From: Adiantum capillus-veneris
Taxonomy: Eukaryota; Streptophyta; Polypodiopsida; Polypodiales; Pteridaceae
NCBI GenBank assembly: GCA_014529385.2
Contig: CM043968.1
Location: 27,595,013 to 27,659,012, forward strand
Length of the DNA stretch: 64,000 nt
Reading direction: 5' to 3'
Shown here: piece after piece, positions 1 to 11,501 of the stretch
Layout of the letters: the number at the start of each line of letters is the position of its first letter
How positions within the stretch are numbered: the first letter of the stretch is position 1
Program-made: the position numbers and the translations under genes
The notes under the pieces: generated by a model
What the model saw: only the letters and a program-made list of their open reading frames with translations
Databases searched by the model: none
Told to the model about the DNA's origin: nothing

Positions 1-2
1 AT

Positions 3-1799
3 TGTACAGCATCGACACCGGCGTCGCGTCTCTCGCTCCACCGCCTTCCGCATACACACAGCTCGCCCATTGCTCGCTTAGATTGCAAGCCCCCCTCACC
101 TGCAACCAAGGCACCCCCTCCACAATCTCAGCTAGCTTCCCCCTCCTCAGCCCTAGCCTCCTCTCCTCTTCACCAAAATGCACACACGTACTCACCTTCA
201 TCGTCTAAGGCCGCTAACCGCACTTCCGCGGATCCCCTCCGAACGCTGCTCGCCGCCGCTCTTGATCGCATTGAAGATATGATTGCCGCAACTCTAGAGC
301 ACCAACACCCTCTTCCATCGACAGCAGACCCCCAGATTCAGCTTGCAGGTAACTTCTTCCCAGTGCCAGAAAACCCGGTCGAACATGAGCTTGAAGTAGA
401 GGGCTCTATCCCGGCATCGCTCGAGGGAATGTATATTCGCAACGGCGCCAATCCGTTGTTCGAGCCAGTTGCTGGACACCATCTCTTTGATGGAGATGGA
501 ATGCTTCATGCGGTCCGTTTCAAGCAGGGCATTGCGAGCTATGCGAATAGATTTACTCGAACACACCGTCTTCAGGAGGAGATGAGGGTGGGGAGAGCCT
601 TCTTCCCCAAGGCAATAGGTGAATTGCATGGGCATAGCGGTGTCGCAAGGTTGCTTCTTTTCTATGCTCGCAGCTTGTGCGGCCTTGTCGATGGCAGCAA
701 GGGCATGGGTGTTGCCAATGCCGGAGTTGTCTTCTTCAATGGGCATTTGTTGGCCATGTCAGAGGACGACCTCCCATATGCGGTGAGCATAACGAGTGCC
801 GGCGATTTGACAACACTGGGAAGGTATGATTTCAATGGACAGCTCAATTCCCCCATGATAGCCCATCCCAAAGTTGATGCCAAGACAGGAGAGCTCTTTG
901 CCCTTAGCTATGATGTTATCAAAAAGCCATATCTCAAGTACTTCAAATTTGCAGAAGATGGCTCAAAGGGGCCGGAAGTGACAATCTCAGTGAAAGAGCC
1001 GACGATGATGCATGATTTCGCCATAACAGAAAACTATGTGGTCATTCCTGATCAGCAAGTCGTATTCCGGCTTCAAGAGATGCTAACCGGAGGTTCTCCG
1101 GTAGTGCATAACGAAGCAAAGGTTCCAAGATTTGGGATTTTGCCTCGGGACGATGCCGATGAGAGCCGAATTGTGTGGGTTGATGTCCCTGATTGCTTCT
1201 GCTTTCACCTCTGGAATGCATGGGAAGAAGGTGATGAAGTTGTTGTGATCGCCTCTTGCATGACGCCGGCCGACAGCATCTTCAATGAGTCTTCATCCTC
1301 TCTGCAAAGCATTCTTTCTGAAATCCGTCTCAACAAGGTGACTAAGACATCTACGCGGCGACCACTGGTCTCGGGCATCAATCTTGAAGCTGGGCAAGTG
1401 AATGGCAATTTTCTGGGCAGAAAAAGCCGATACGCCTATCTAGCGATAGCAGACCCATGGCCCAAGGTCTCTGGCATTGCAAAAGTTGATCTGTCAGGTA
1501 ATAGCGAAGAGGGGAACATGGTGACCAAGTTTATGTATCCTCCCAATTGCTATGGTGGAGAGCCCATGTTTGTGCCACGATCGACGGATGCCTCCACCGC
1601 AGAAGATGACGGCTATGTCCTTACATTCATGCACAACGAAGAGACTGGCAAATCGGAGCTTCTCATATTGGATTCAAGCTCACCATGTCTAGAAGTACTT
1701 GCAAGGGTGAAGCTCCCTGCAAGGGTACCCTATGGGTTCCATGGAACCTTCATTCCCGCAGGCGAGTTGGAGCATCAAAAGAGTGGATTATACCACTGA
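3..1799 (+). CDS. NCED: 9-cis-epoxycarotenoid dioxygenase, 5' end cut by the window edge
   Basis: Plastid carotenoid cleavage enzyme that splits 9-cis-violaxanthin or 9'-cis-neoxanthin to xanthoxin, the committed step of abscisic acid synthesis. The frame is open from base 3 and ends with TGA at 1797-1799, giving 598 visible residues. The first internal ATG (279) is not the true start: the same frame upstream encodes a Ser/Pro/Ala-rich stretch typical of a transit peptide, then an amphipathic helix ([20 protein letters not shown]) like the membrane-binding helix of NCEDs. The four iron ligands are His at codons 864 (AHPKVD), 1011 (MMHDFA), 1206 (FHLWNAW) and 1740 (GFHGTF). Their spacings of 49, 65 and 178 residues equal those I recall for maize VP14 (His 298, 347, 412, 590), so only about ten N-terminal residues should be missing. 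There is no intron, as usual for NCEDs. Base composition is richer in GC than the DNA to the right. NCED rather than a CCD4-type enzyme is favoured by the [12 protein letters not shown] block. Confidence 0.95.
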   Translation, partial: CTASTPASRLSLHRLPHTHSSPIARLDCKPPSPATKAPPPQSQLASPSSALASSPLHQNAHTYSPSSSKAANRTSADPLRTLLAAALDRIEDMIAATLEHQHPLPSTADPQIQLAGNFFPVPENPVEHELEVEGSIPASLEGMYIRNGANPLFEPVAGHHLFDGDGMLHAVRFKQGIASYANRFTRTHRLQEEMRVGRAFFPKAIGELHGHSGVARLLLFYARSLCGLVDGSKGMGVANAGVVFFNGHLLAMSEDDLPYAVSITSAGDLTTLGRYDFNGQLNSPMIAHPKVDAKTGELFALSYDVIKKPYLKYFKFAEDGSKGPEVTISVKEPTMMHDFAITENYVVIPDQQVVFRLQEMLTGGSPVVHNEAKVPRFGILPRDDADESRIVWVDVPDCFCFHLWNAWEEGDEVVVIASCMTPADSIFNESSSSLQSILSEIRLNKVTKTSTRRPLVSGINLEAGQVNGNFLGRKSRYAYLAIADPWPKVSGIAKVDLSGNSEEGNMVTKFMYPPNCYGGEPMFVPRSTDASTAEDDGYVLTFMHNEETGKSELLILDSSSPCLEVLARVKLPARVPYGFHGTFIPAGELEHQKSGLYH

Positions 1800-2976
1800 T
1801 ATGCAAAGAGGAGGGGGCTCCTGCTCAAAGCTCATCTAGGCATAGTATGCCATTTAGTTATGCATACCCATTAGATCATGCTTTGCAGCAAGAGCAGGTC
1901 TTCCTGGTTGTAGGTCATGTAATCATGTACACACACCATGACGAATTGCGGCGAGTGTAATGCCGCCCAAATCCTCATGCGCCAGATGGAATGCGGCGAG
2001 CCTTGTGAGGCCGCCCAATCCATATTCTTGTCTTCGTGTCATAAGCCCCCCTTCCCCCAATTCCCCATCTTTTTTCTGTAATGGTAGCCTTGTAGTCTGT
2101 GCAGAGATTTGTATAGCCAGCCAGATCAAAGCATCTCTTTCAAGCTAGTTTTAGTACAGCATGCTAAGCAGGGCCCGAGTTTGCACATCTCGCAAACCGG
2201 CCGGGTTAGGATGTCGAACCTCCATATGTCAAAGGGCCCTTTTGCTTGTATAAACAGCAGTTTTGGATCATGTAAAATCTTCTGATAATTCACTGTGTAT
2301 GTGTTTCTTGTAAAACTTGCATTTATGTGAGCATTACATTGTTCATATTAAGTTCTAGATGGGATTGTCTTTATTTTGTATCGGTGGGTTTTCTCCTATT
2401 GGGCATTGCTCTGGGATCGAGCCGTGCCAACAGCGAAGTGCGAAATCAATAGAGCTTTTAGCACACATGTTGCTGATTACTCTGAGTGCATCCCTCAAAC
2501 TGCAGCAGATTTAGGTGCATTCAAGTGCTTAATTCTCTCATTTGCCAACGACAGGAGAAGTATATCAAAATTAAGGAATATTCCTTTGATGTGGCAAGAA
2601 TGACCATAAGCTTAGGTTCAGTTGGCACAAATGGGTTACATCTTCTAGGAATCATATTGGTGCAAAAGACCAGATTAATCTAAGATTTAGTAGACAGAAA
2701 TTTGAAGCTTTTCAACTTTCTGAACAGATTGGATGGTTTTATTTCCAGATCGCTTCAAAATCTTTTTCTTTCATCACATGCTTTTTCTTTTATCACATGA
2801 TGGTGTCAATAACAACTAAAGGCAATGGTCACACAGGGCATACTTAGGCAGTGGTCGCGCGTCGCATAGTTATAAGCTACTTTCCAGAATAACTATGCCT
2901 CATGCACACAAGAAGATTTAGAAATTTTCTCATGTAGGAAAATGGAGTCTTTTACAAGGTTTTTCATACAATGCAT
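1800..2976. other. 3' flank of NCED and intergenic DNA
   Basis: The first few hundred bases are the probable 3' untranslated region; no canonical AATAAA signal stands out. Short open frames here show no family signature. I see no further gene. Confidence 0.5.
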
Positions 2977-3114
2977 AACATCATGAGCTTCTGCTCGAGA
3001 GGCACCGCATACCTAGCTAGGTACGATTGGGGGTAGGGGATCGCCGGCGGTCCCCTGCCCCCAGTCGTACCTAGCTAGGTACGCAATGCCTCCCTCACAG
3101 AAGCTCATGATGTT
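2977..3114. repeat. 138-bp near-perfect palindrome (hairpin; foldback MITE or MIRNA-like)
   Basis: The arms 2977-3045 and 3046-3114 are reverse complements with no loop and only a handful of mismatches. The outer 17 bases (AACATCATGAGCTTCTG) pair perfectly. The middle of each arm holds a smaller palindrome, TACCTAGCTAGGTA, and the centre reads GGGGATCGCC/GGCGGTCCCC. The arms are G/C-rich in AT-rich surroundings. I see no clear target-site duplication. It could be a foldback element, or the template of a long hairpin RNA. Confidence 0.85.
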
Positions 3115-3469
3115 GAGGTAAGTCGCAATGTGGGAATTATTGTGAGAATTTGTCCAAAACTTCTTGTGATGTATAATTCACTCATGCACCAATTAGTTTT
3201 CTCGAATGCAACTATGCGAGGCTTTTTGTAACTATGCCGATTTCTAACAATGCTGCATCGGTAACATGTGATTGATAACCAATGCACGTGTGGCCACATC
3301 CTTGTCAGTTACTGTCTTGATAACTATGCCTCATCCATTGTCACATTTGCACTTGTTACTCACATTCTGTAATAACTCTGCAAGAGACGTTGGCCACTAG
3401 CTATATGCCGATTTTGGCAAAGTTACATGATGGATAATTGGTGCCTGTGTTATCAATTACTACAACATA

Positions 3470-3715
3470 TCTATGAGGTTCATCTTTGATATAAATTTGC
3501 CAGCTTTCTTGCATAACTATGGGAAAAGCTTCTTAGTTTTGGATATCTATGAGCTTCCTCTTTAATAAAAATTTGCCAGCTTTTTTGCAAAAATGTGGGA
3601 AAAGCTTACTTTTGGATATCTTTTTTTAACACATTTGCCAAAAGCTTTAGTTTTGGATATCTAAGAGGTTCATTTTCAACACGAATTTGCCAGCTTTTTT
3701 GCAGAAATGTTGAGG
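3470..3715. repeat. Degenerate minisatellite
   Basis: A motif of the form AATTTGCCAGCTTT...AAAAGCTT..TTTTGGATATCT recurs about four times. The AATTTGC starts are near 3494, 3570 and 3684, with a shortened copy near 3633. Units have drifted and one is internally deleted. Confidence 0.7.
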
Positions 3716-3786
3716 TCTACTCGCTTTATTGGAATTTTAGCAAAAACTCAGTATAGTGAGATCTCCTCAAAAACGTACTTTGAGGG

Positions 3787-3825
3787 TTTTTTTTTTTTTT
3801 TTTTTTGGGGGGGGGGGGGGGGGGG
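3787..3825. repeat. (T)20(G)19 homopolymer junction
   Basis: A run of T passes directly into a run of G, followed by G-rich sequence to about 3850. Lengths may be affected by sequencing error in homopolymers. Confidence 0.9.
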
Positions 3826-3935
3826 TCGGGGTGGCGCCGGGTGGGGGGTTTCGTTAAGAATCAGAGTACATAACCCTTTACACGTGTCTCTTTTTGCGAG
3901 ATGAAGGCTAAACGCCAAGTGAGATGAAGGGGAGC

Positions 3936-3938
<3 letters not shown>

Positions 3939-3980
<42 letters not shown>
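3939..3980. repeat. (GA)n microsatellite
   Basis: An uninterrupted dinucleotide run. A shorter (AG)13 run lies at 4351-4376. Confidence 0.95.
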
Positions 3981-3983
<3 letters not shown>

Positions 3984-4554
3984 GCCGACAGTACTCGTCT
4001 CTATTAAAGTGCTTAAATCTTCAAAGATAAAAAAACCCTTCTTGCTGAACTCACATGGTATATTATCAAAATGATTACACAGTGGACCCCCCTAGGCTTT
4101 GAGACTTTGAGCTCAATTTTGGACTACATGGACATTTATAGCTAGATTCTAGGCCTAAGCTTTGCATCCACATCATTTCTATCTATCATTCATTAATCAT
4201 GAAAAAAGTTCTTAAGTGAAAGAATTTGGCCAAATGATTAAGTTCTACATTCCAAGGATGTGAAAGCACTCAATTTCAATAAAAAGGTGGGTTCTTATTG
4301 ATGGGTATGTCTCCATTACTAGATGGGTGTGGCATATTTGGGCCCTCTATAGAGAGAGAGAGAGAGAGAGAGAGAGTCCCCTTTGAAGCATATGCCTACT
4401 CCCAACCATGGGAATAATATTGATCTTCAAAAAGGTAGCCTGGGACATGTGTGTCAAGATTGCATGATGTCTCCATGTATGCTTGAAGCTCCCTTTGCAT
4501 GTTTGTTTGTCTCATGGAATCTTTTCAAGATGGGGTCAAACTTTTTTGTTGGCA

Positions 4555-4561
4555 TGTGTGT

Positions 4562-4592
<31 letters not shown>

Positions 4593-4757
4593 GGATTTAT
4601 GCCCATCACCAAGATTGTGAACATGTGTATGTGTGTGTGTTTGTGGCTTTATGCCCATCACCAAGATTGTGAATATTGATGTACTGAGGTTGAGTGAGCA
4701 CGTCCTTGTGTACCATGTGAGTGTCTAGATTTATGCCGATCACCAAGATTGTGAATG
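4555..4757. repeat. (TG)n(G)n tract and three copies of a 26-bp motif
   Basis: The (TG)n run at 4555-4576 is followed by a G run to 4594. A motif TTTATGCCCATCACCAAGAT + TGTGAA then occurs near 4596, 4648 and 4731, the last with one change. The spacers between copies are unrelated or TG-rich. Confidence 0.8.
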
Positions 4758-4937
4758 CTGATGTGAGGAAGTTGAGTGGCCTACAAGCCTCTTAGGTTAA
4801 TTTGTCTCTTGGAACAATTGGCTTTCGGTTTTAGCTCGTAATTATTGTGGTTGTGTGTGTGCTTGTTTTGAGGGGGAAGGGTTTCATTAAACTTTTGAGG
4901 ACAAACCTCTCTCCCTCCCCGCCGACCCCAATCCAAT

Positions 4938-5711
4938 ATGAGCATTTGTTGCAACACCCTTGCAAGCCCACATAAGCCTTATGAACTCGAGTATGAACTA
5001 GGCATAAATCTTGGCATATCATTGGTACTCCAAAGCTCCATTAGCTACCATTGGTGTTCCGTTGGCACGACATACTTAAGGAGCCCTTCTCAGAGGCCTA
5101 CAACAAATGGGACCTTGAACTCACCACATCAAAATAAAGAGTTAAGTGATTCACCGCTTGACTATTCACTTTCCTTGTTTACCATTGGCAAACAATTGAA
5201 CTGTTTATTGGGTAAGCTTGGTTTGATCAATGAACATGATATCAATGTTTTACATGACGATGGAAGTTTTCTCATTATTTATTTCTCAATATATTGTAAA
5301 CTAAAATTGAGTACTTATCCATTGGCATATAAATTTAAAGATGCATTTCAAGGAATAACACATAATGCAATACAAGAAGAAAGAAACTTAGAACTGTAAT
5401 TAGAAAACTACATCTTCTAGCTTATTGTGCCTTTGCATTCCACAAATATCATTCTAGGTATACTTTTTCATCATCAATACAATCCTAATACTGATTACTT
5501 CACATATATAATGACTTTCAAAAATGATAAAAAATTAATCACACTCTCTAGTGATAAATTACTTGAAATGTTTCCATTCATTTCTCTCACACAAGCTCAT
5601 CATTTATTATTTTGTGGTAATGAAGTTGAAGAGTTTCCTCCTTCACCAACCATTGTATCACATCACTTGTATCTGGACTCCCATTCTACCCTTACATGTA
5701 TTGAGTTGTGA
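4938..5711 (+). other. Unclassified AT-rich open frames upstream of the gypsy fragment
   Basis: Two successive frames (4938-5399 and 5427-5711) lie directly before the protease of the gypsy fragment. I recognise no domain in them. By position they could be remains of its gag or leader, but no zinc knuckle or gag core is visible. Their reality as genes is doubtful. Confidence 0.2.
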
Positions 5712-5891
5712 CCCCTAAGGTAGAATCCTATATTGGGTAGGGCTTAGGCATTGACAATGAGGAAGGATTAAGAAACTATTCACCATAGGGTTTGGACCAA
5801 ATTCAAATTAAACATCACAAGGAAAGAGAGACATGCACAGAAAAACACACTCATTCCACATGGACTAAATAAGAGGGAACTTTGTCTTAAT

Positions 5892-7590
5892 GTGGAAGCT
5901 TATGATGGAGTCAAAATAGAGGTCCAATGGAAATGTGGAATTCAAGGCACACATGTGTGTATCCTGATTGATGATGGTGCCATGCACAATTTCTTGAATC
6001 ACAAGTTGGTTAAGAAGCTTAACCTACCATGGATACCAAGTTCACATTGCTATGTAGTGTCTCTTATGAATGGATCTGATAAAGAGGTATGGAATACGAA
6101 GGTAATTGTGGACATTCAAGGACATCTCATGTAGGTGGATTTGCAAGTGATGAGCCTGAGTCGAGCTGACGTGGTCCTACGAAGAGCATGGTTACATAGT
6201 TTAGGTCCTTATTTACTAAGAGCTTTGAACATAATTCTTTGCAACTCTTTGAAAATGGAAGCCGTGTGTTGCTGCTGAGAGAAAAGGTTGTATATCAGTA
6301 TTTGCTAATTTCTTTTGCAAAATTTTCAAAGTTGTACTACAACAATGGAATAAAGGAAGTTTTTTTGTGTTATATGTTTCCTCATGCTTGGTCGGATTTT
6401 TCTTTAAGTATTAATCACACCATGGTTATTAATGAAAGAACTTACTCAACCTAGCATTCTTATTCTCTCTCTATGGCTACTCATGAACACACTAAGAACT
6501 ATGTCTCTAAGAACGCATCTCCAGAAAAACATGAATATAAGGATGTCTTTCTACAAGGTTTTCCTTCAAGTTCCATTAGAACGTGCAATGCAAATGATTG
6601 CATTGATCTAGTCCGTGATATTAAACCTTTAAGTAAGCCTCCTTATAGGCAAAGTCGTATGGAAGGCATGGAAGTAGGGAAAAAATTAGTCAACTACTTA
6701 AGACGTGGTTTCATTAAACCTATTCCTTGCCCTGGAAATACCAATTTTATTAGTTAAAAAAGAGGATGGCTCTATCTGCATGTCTATAGACTACCATGCC
6801 TTGAACAACGTCACTATTAAAAACAAGTATCTCTCCCAAGGGTGGATGAGTTGTTTGATCAACTTAAGGGAGCAAAATGTTTTTCTACGGTAGACTTGTG
6901 CTATGGATACCAACAAGTATGCATACAATTGGATGATGTTCCAAAATATGTGTTTTGTAATTCGATCATTATGAGTTTCTAGTTATTCCTTTTGGGTTGA
7001 ATAACTCGCTAGCCACCTTCATGAAGACAATGGAAGACACTGTATGACCATATGCAAAAAAATTTCATTGTTTTTCTCGATGACATTTTAGTTTATAGTG
7101 ATTCTAAAGAAGAGCACCTAATGTACCTCAAGTTGGTGTTTGATTTGTTATGTGAGCATAAACAAGTGTGATTTTTTAAGACTGATCAAGTCTACTTGGG
7201 GCTATAATTTCTTATGTTGGTCTTCAAATGGATCCAAAAAGATTTGAAGTGATTTAATGATAGCCACATCCAACAAACCAAGAAGAACTTCAAATTTTTC
7301 TAGGTATGGCAGCCTATTATCGTAAATTCATTAAAGACTATGCTAAGCTTGTGGTTCCTTTGACAAACGATAAGAAAATCAGGGCAAGGCTTTCAGTTAG
7401 GGTGATGACCAACAACGTAGATTTCATAGGCTTACAATAGCTTTATCTACAACATTCATTTTAGCTATTGTTGATCCTCTCGAACCATTTGTGTTGGAGA
7501 TGGGTGCTAGCAAAAAATTCATAGGCGCGATACTTTTACAAGAAGGGCCACATGTAGCTTTTGAAAGTAAGAAATTAAATTCTTCTTAGG
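5892..7590 (+). pseudogene. Ty3/gypsy pol fragment: protease, reverse transcriptase, RNase H
   Basis: The protease is at 5892-6134, with a degraded active site LIDDGAMHNFL (family form DSGAT-H). The reverse transcriptase runs from about 6590 to 7380 in several frames: KPPYRQSR, then VKKEDGSICMSIDYHALNN, DLCYGYQQV, PFGLNN, the catalytic block VFLDDILVYSD near 7072-7104, and the thumb motif AAYYRKFIKDYAK near 7307-7345. RNase H begins near 7485 (PFVLEMGASKKFIGAILLQE). Several stops and frameshifts show that it is dead. No integrase or LTR can be assigned; DNA beyond 7.6 kb loses the family signature. Confidence 0.85.
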
Positions 7591-8131
7591 TTAGCTATAT
7601 TTGAAAGTTTCATGATTACACTAAACTTATTGTTTTTCTTTAGGATTGTTATAATGAAGTTTGTTATTCCAAAACTGGGCCAAATGATCTTTCTTTGTAA
7701 TAGTCACATCTATTTTTTTGAAAATTCCCTCATTATATGGGATATTTGGATTAAAAGAAACGATACAACACTACCCATGCGAAATGACCTTGCCTTGGAG
7801 ACTAGAAGACTACAAGACTACATGAATCTGGCTTCTACAAGGAACGAGCAACCCATACAATCATATTCTTCAGATATCAATAGGGAAATCACTTTTTCTT
7901 CTTCTTTTTCTTCTTACTAGTATTGTTAAAAGACCTAGACACAACAACAAGGTGTCTAAGAAGTTATATCTTTGGTCCCTCAAAGTCTTTGCCTATGTCA
8001 TCGTGACAATGGGTTCCGTCGATCGTCAAGACCTCATGTATGGTCTTGTTTTTCCTCCTACTGAAGATGGCTAAGGAGATCAAGCTGTTGCCCTTTAGTG
8101 GCCTCAACGATGAGGTCTTACATTGGGGTTT
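7591..8131. other. Unassigned DNA before the copia insertion
   Basis: A short frame at 7612-7920 has no recognisable domain. The segment ends at the copia target site, so it continues biologically at 13,241. Confidence 0.3.
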
Positions 8132-8136
8132 TATCG
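8132..8136. repeat. Target-site duplication of the copia element, left copy (TATCG)
   Basis: TATCG directly before the left LTR is repeated exactly at 13,236-13,240 directly after the right LTR. Five bases is the usual duplication for Ty1/copia integration. Confidence 0.92.
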
Positions 8137-8363
8137 TGTTGGAATTAGGGTTGCAGAGAAACGCATACAGCTTGGAGAAGACGAAGGAAGCTCAAGGCAC
8201 ACAATAGAGAGTGCGTTACTTAGTATGCAATGGAAAGATAGATAGCCCTAGAGTGATGGGCGTATATAGAATGCTCGAGGGAAAAAACCTCCTAAAGAGG
8301 GAAAAAATGCCCCGGCGGTCCTAGTGTGTTCACACACATCACTACCACATGTATATGGTAACA
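8137..8363 (-). repeat. 3' LTR of the copia element
   Basis: 227 bp; begins TGTTGGAATTAGG and ends ATGGTAACA. It contains an extra GTTACTTAGTAT-like segment, absent from the other LTR. Confidence 0.93.
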
Positions 8364-8378
8364 AACCCCCCCTGGAGT
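8364..8378 (-). other. Polypurine tract of the copia element
   Basis: On - this reads CTCCAGGGGGGGTT, directly upstream of the 3' LTR. This is the position and composition expected for the primer of plus-strand DNA synthesis. Confidence 0.8.
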
Positions 8379-8439
8379 GATGCGGTGAACGAGAGCTGGC
8401 ACATGAGTAAAGGGAAGTGCCATGCCTTGAGGACATGAT

Positions 8440-9190
8440 CAGTCCACAAAGGGGAGTAAGCCTAAAGCTTTGCGGAAAGCTTCAAGCTTCTCATGAGACA
8501 ATGCCTTTGTGAAAAGATCTGCAAGGTTGTCCTATGTTGGCACATAAACCAAGCTGATCTCTCTTGCTGAGAGCCTCTCCCTGACATAGTGGTAATGCAC
8601 CTCAATGTGCTTTGTGCGAGCATGAAAAGCTGGGTTCCTTGCAACTGCCAATGCGCTTTGACTGTCAGTGTAGATAGTGTTGGTAGTGTCTTGTCCAACA
8701 CCCAAATCAGCCATAAGGCGTCTGAGCCATACACACTCAACCGTAGCTGTGAAGACTGCCATGAACTCAGCCTCACAACTCGAAGTGTCCACAGTAGGTT
8801 GCTTCTTGCTCAACCATGATATACATGAACTGCCAAGCATGAAACAAAACCCACTTGTGGACACTCGCGTGTCAAAACAACCAGCCCATTCCGAGTCCGA
8901 AAAAGCATGTAAGTCTGGCGGCAATGATCCCCCCCTTGGGATAAAACAAGCCAAGATGTAAAGTGCCACTAAGGTAGCGAAAAATCCTCTTGACAGCCTG
9001 CCAATGCTTAGACCCTGGGCTATGCATAAATCTGCTGACCTTTGAGACTCCAAACTGAATATTTGGCCTCGTGCTGCATACATAAATGAGGCAGCCAACA
9101 ACAGTTTGGTAAAGAGTGACATCAGCAGGATCGCCAACATCATGTAGATTCACCTTCAAACCTGTTTCCATGGGAGTGGCAATAGGTTTT
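8440..9190 (-). pseudogene. copia RNase H domain
   Basis: The frame at 9171 reads NIQFGVSKVSRFMHSPGSKH and continues to LGLFYPKGG. After a frameshift near a C run at about 8928-8934, the second frame reads DLHAFSDSEWAGCFDTR, SGFCFMLGSSCISW, SSCEAEFMA and YTDSQSALAVA, ending in the DNLADLFTKAL tail typical of copia pol. The catalytic acidic residues of RNase H are still visible, but the frame is split. Confidence 0.9.
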
Positions 9191-9329
9191 CAATTCTCAA
9201 GTCCAAACTTACATAGCAATGTCTCTATGTAGCTTTTCTGACACAAGGCAAAACCACCATCACAGTGCTTAAACTGTATACCCAAGTAATGATGCAACAA
9301 CCCCAAATCTTTCATCTTGAAAGTACCAT

Positions 9330-10369
9330 TCAATCAGCCTTAAATTCAGCAATATGTCTCTCATTTGGTCCAGTGATCAGCAAAGCATTGACATAAAGAA
9401 CCACAATGAGAAGTACATCACCCTCACGCTTTACATACAATGTGCTTTCTATTGGACTGTTACGAAAGCCTCGTTGAACCAAATGAGTGTCAGCTTTCTC
9501 ATACCAAGCACGAGGATATTGCTTCAACCCATACAAAGCCTTCTTACATCTGCACACTTTGTCCTCTTGTCCTTTTATGACAAAACCGTGAGGCTGTGTT
9601 ACATAAACTTCCTCAAATATGTCACCATTCAAGAAAGCAATAACAATGTCTGATTGATGTACATCCCAACCAAAATGAGCTGTCAATGCACATAGAAAAC
9701 ACACAGTAGTCATACGACAAGTGGGAGCAAAAGTCTCTTCATAATCTATGCCTTTTTGCTGTGCATAACCCTTTGCAACAAGTCGAGCCTTATGGCGATC
9801 GATCTCACCATCGGGCTTGCGTTCCAACTTGTAAACCCACTTCGTACCAATGGCCTTTTTTCCAAGAGGCAAATCACATAAAGTCCGTGTGTCATTTTCT
9901 ATAAGTGCATCATATTCTGATTGCATGGCAGCCATCCAATTTTTTGAATTTTGTGCTTCATCAAAAGACAAAGGCTCCTCAACATCATGTAAGCTAGACA
10001 CAACCAAAGCATAACAATCTAATGCATAAGATGGATGGCGAGAGCCTGAACGAGTACGACTAGACAAAGGTGCATCCAATTTACTGTCACGCAAAGTGTG
10101 CACCAGCCATTTTGGCATACCTCTAGCTTGCTCATTTTCAGCCCTTTCCTCATCGAGTACATCATGTACATCGACATCAATAATAGGCTGATCTGTAACA
10201 TTTTCAGAAACTCCCATGGGCTGTAAATTTTCAGAATACGTTTTGTTTGTGGATGATACAACCTGTAACCTTTGCTTTCAGCACTATAACCAACAAAAAT
10301 ACATTTGACAGCCTTATCACCAATTTTCTGCATTGTGTTTGTGGCACCAAAGCATATACCAAACAACAA
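9330..10369 (-). pseudogene. copia reverse transcriptase with mutated YVDD
   Basis: The frame 9330-10217 is open and carries W-x-x-A-M-x-x-E (NWMAAMQSEYDAL), GTKWVYKLERKPDGEI, RHKARLVAKGY, and then DVHQSDIVIAFLNGDIFEEV, QPHGF and ALYGLKQ. The catalytic YVDD is YVNA at 9384-9395, which should abolish polymerase activity. A separate frame (10,019-10,369) holds the region joining integrase and RT (KCIFVGYSAESKGYRLYHP). The join to the integrase frame is a frameshift near 10,320-10,369. Confidence 0.93.
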
Positions 10370-11501
10370 AAAACAGGCATGTGCTCATAGAAGGCTTTCT
10401 ATCATGCCATGCTTCATATGGAGTAATAGACTGCAAAGCTTTCGTAGGACACCTGTTAAGTACATAAGTGGCACACATGATGGCCTCAAGCCAAAAAGAA
10501 TGCGGCAAAGCTTGACTTTTGACCATACATCGTGCCATTTCCGTCAGTGACCTGTTTTTCCTCTCAGCAACACCATTTTGCTGAGGTGTATAAGGCACTG
10601 TACATTGGTGTTTTATCCCACAACTAGCCAGAAATGCATTAAATTCATGAGACATATACTCCCCCGTTCGATCGGAACGGAGGGTGCCCATAGTACATTT
10701 CGAGACATTTTCATCCATAGCCAGAAATTGTTTGAAGCACATAAAAACTTCGGACTTTGCTTTAAGCGGAAATACCCATGCATGCCTGGAGTAATCATCA
10801 ATGAAAATCATGAAATAAAGGTAATTGCCCAAGGACGGAGTTTGCATGGGCCCACAAACATCACTATGCACAAGCTGCAACGTGCATGTGGCCCGAACTG
10901 AACCATCCTTTGGAAACTTAGAACGCTACATCTTACCCAAAATACAGCCTTCACAAACATGTTTAACAGGTGCTTCAAGAGGCAGCAAAGAAGCAACCAT
11001 GTCAGATTTCTGCAAACGCAACAAACTAGCAAAATTTAGATGACCAAAACGTGCATGCCAAAGTTTTGCATCTGAAATAGCCCTTGAATCTGCAACAACA
11101 TTTGCAAAATTTTGTCCACACTTGTCATACAAAGTGAGCTTATACAGCCCACGACATTTTAGGCCAGATGCAACAATTTCATCACCAAAACTGAGATCAT
11201 GAACTGTACATCTGTCATCCACAAATTTGACTACAAGTCCAAGTCTAGCAAGTGCGGATACAGACAAGAGATTCTTCTTGATCCCAGGTACATAAAGTGC
11301 ATCAACAAGTGTGAAGGAACTGCCATTTGCAGCAGTAAGCACAATCTTTCCAACTCCCTAAACCGGATAAGAGGCATTGTTGGCACAAGTGACTGAATTC
11401 CCATGAGGGACAGACTCGAGAGAGGTAAACAATTCACGATGTGAGGTAATGTGCTTTGTAGCACCACTGTCGAAATACCACACATGTGAATCTGCAGCAA
11501 C
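10317..11501 (-). pseudogene. copia protease and integrase
   Basis: The protease active site YFDSGATKH lies just inside 11,501, directly after a TGA (11,502-11,504) that cuts it from gag. A TAG at 11,358-11,360 ends the protease frame. The frame 10,926-11,342 holds the pre-integrase zinc-binding part (WHARFGHLN...CEGCILGKM) and ends in TAG at 10,926-10,928. The integrase core follows in 10,317-10,880: HSDVCGPM, FIDDYSRHAWVFPL, TLRSDRTGEY, QQNGVAERKNR. Thus the D, D and E of the catalytic triad remain, while three stops interrupt the polyprotein. Confidence 0.92.

Noticed and set aside
294..883. Open frames on - inside NCED
   Set aside because: They are antisense shadows of the conserved NCED coding frame.
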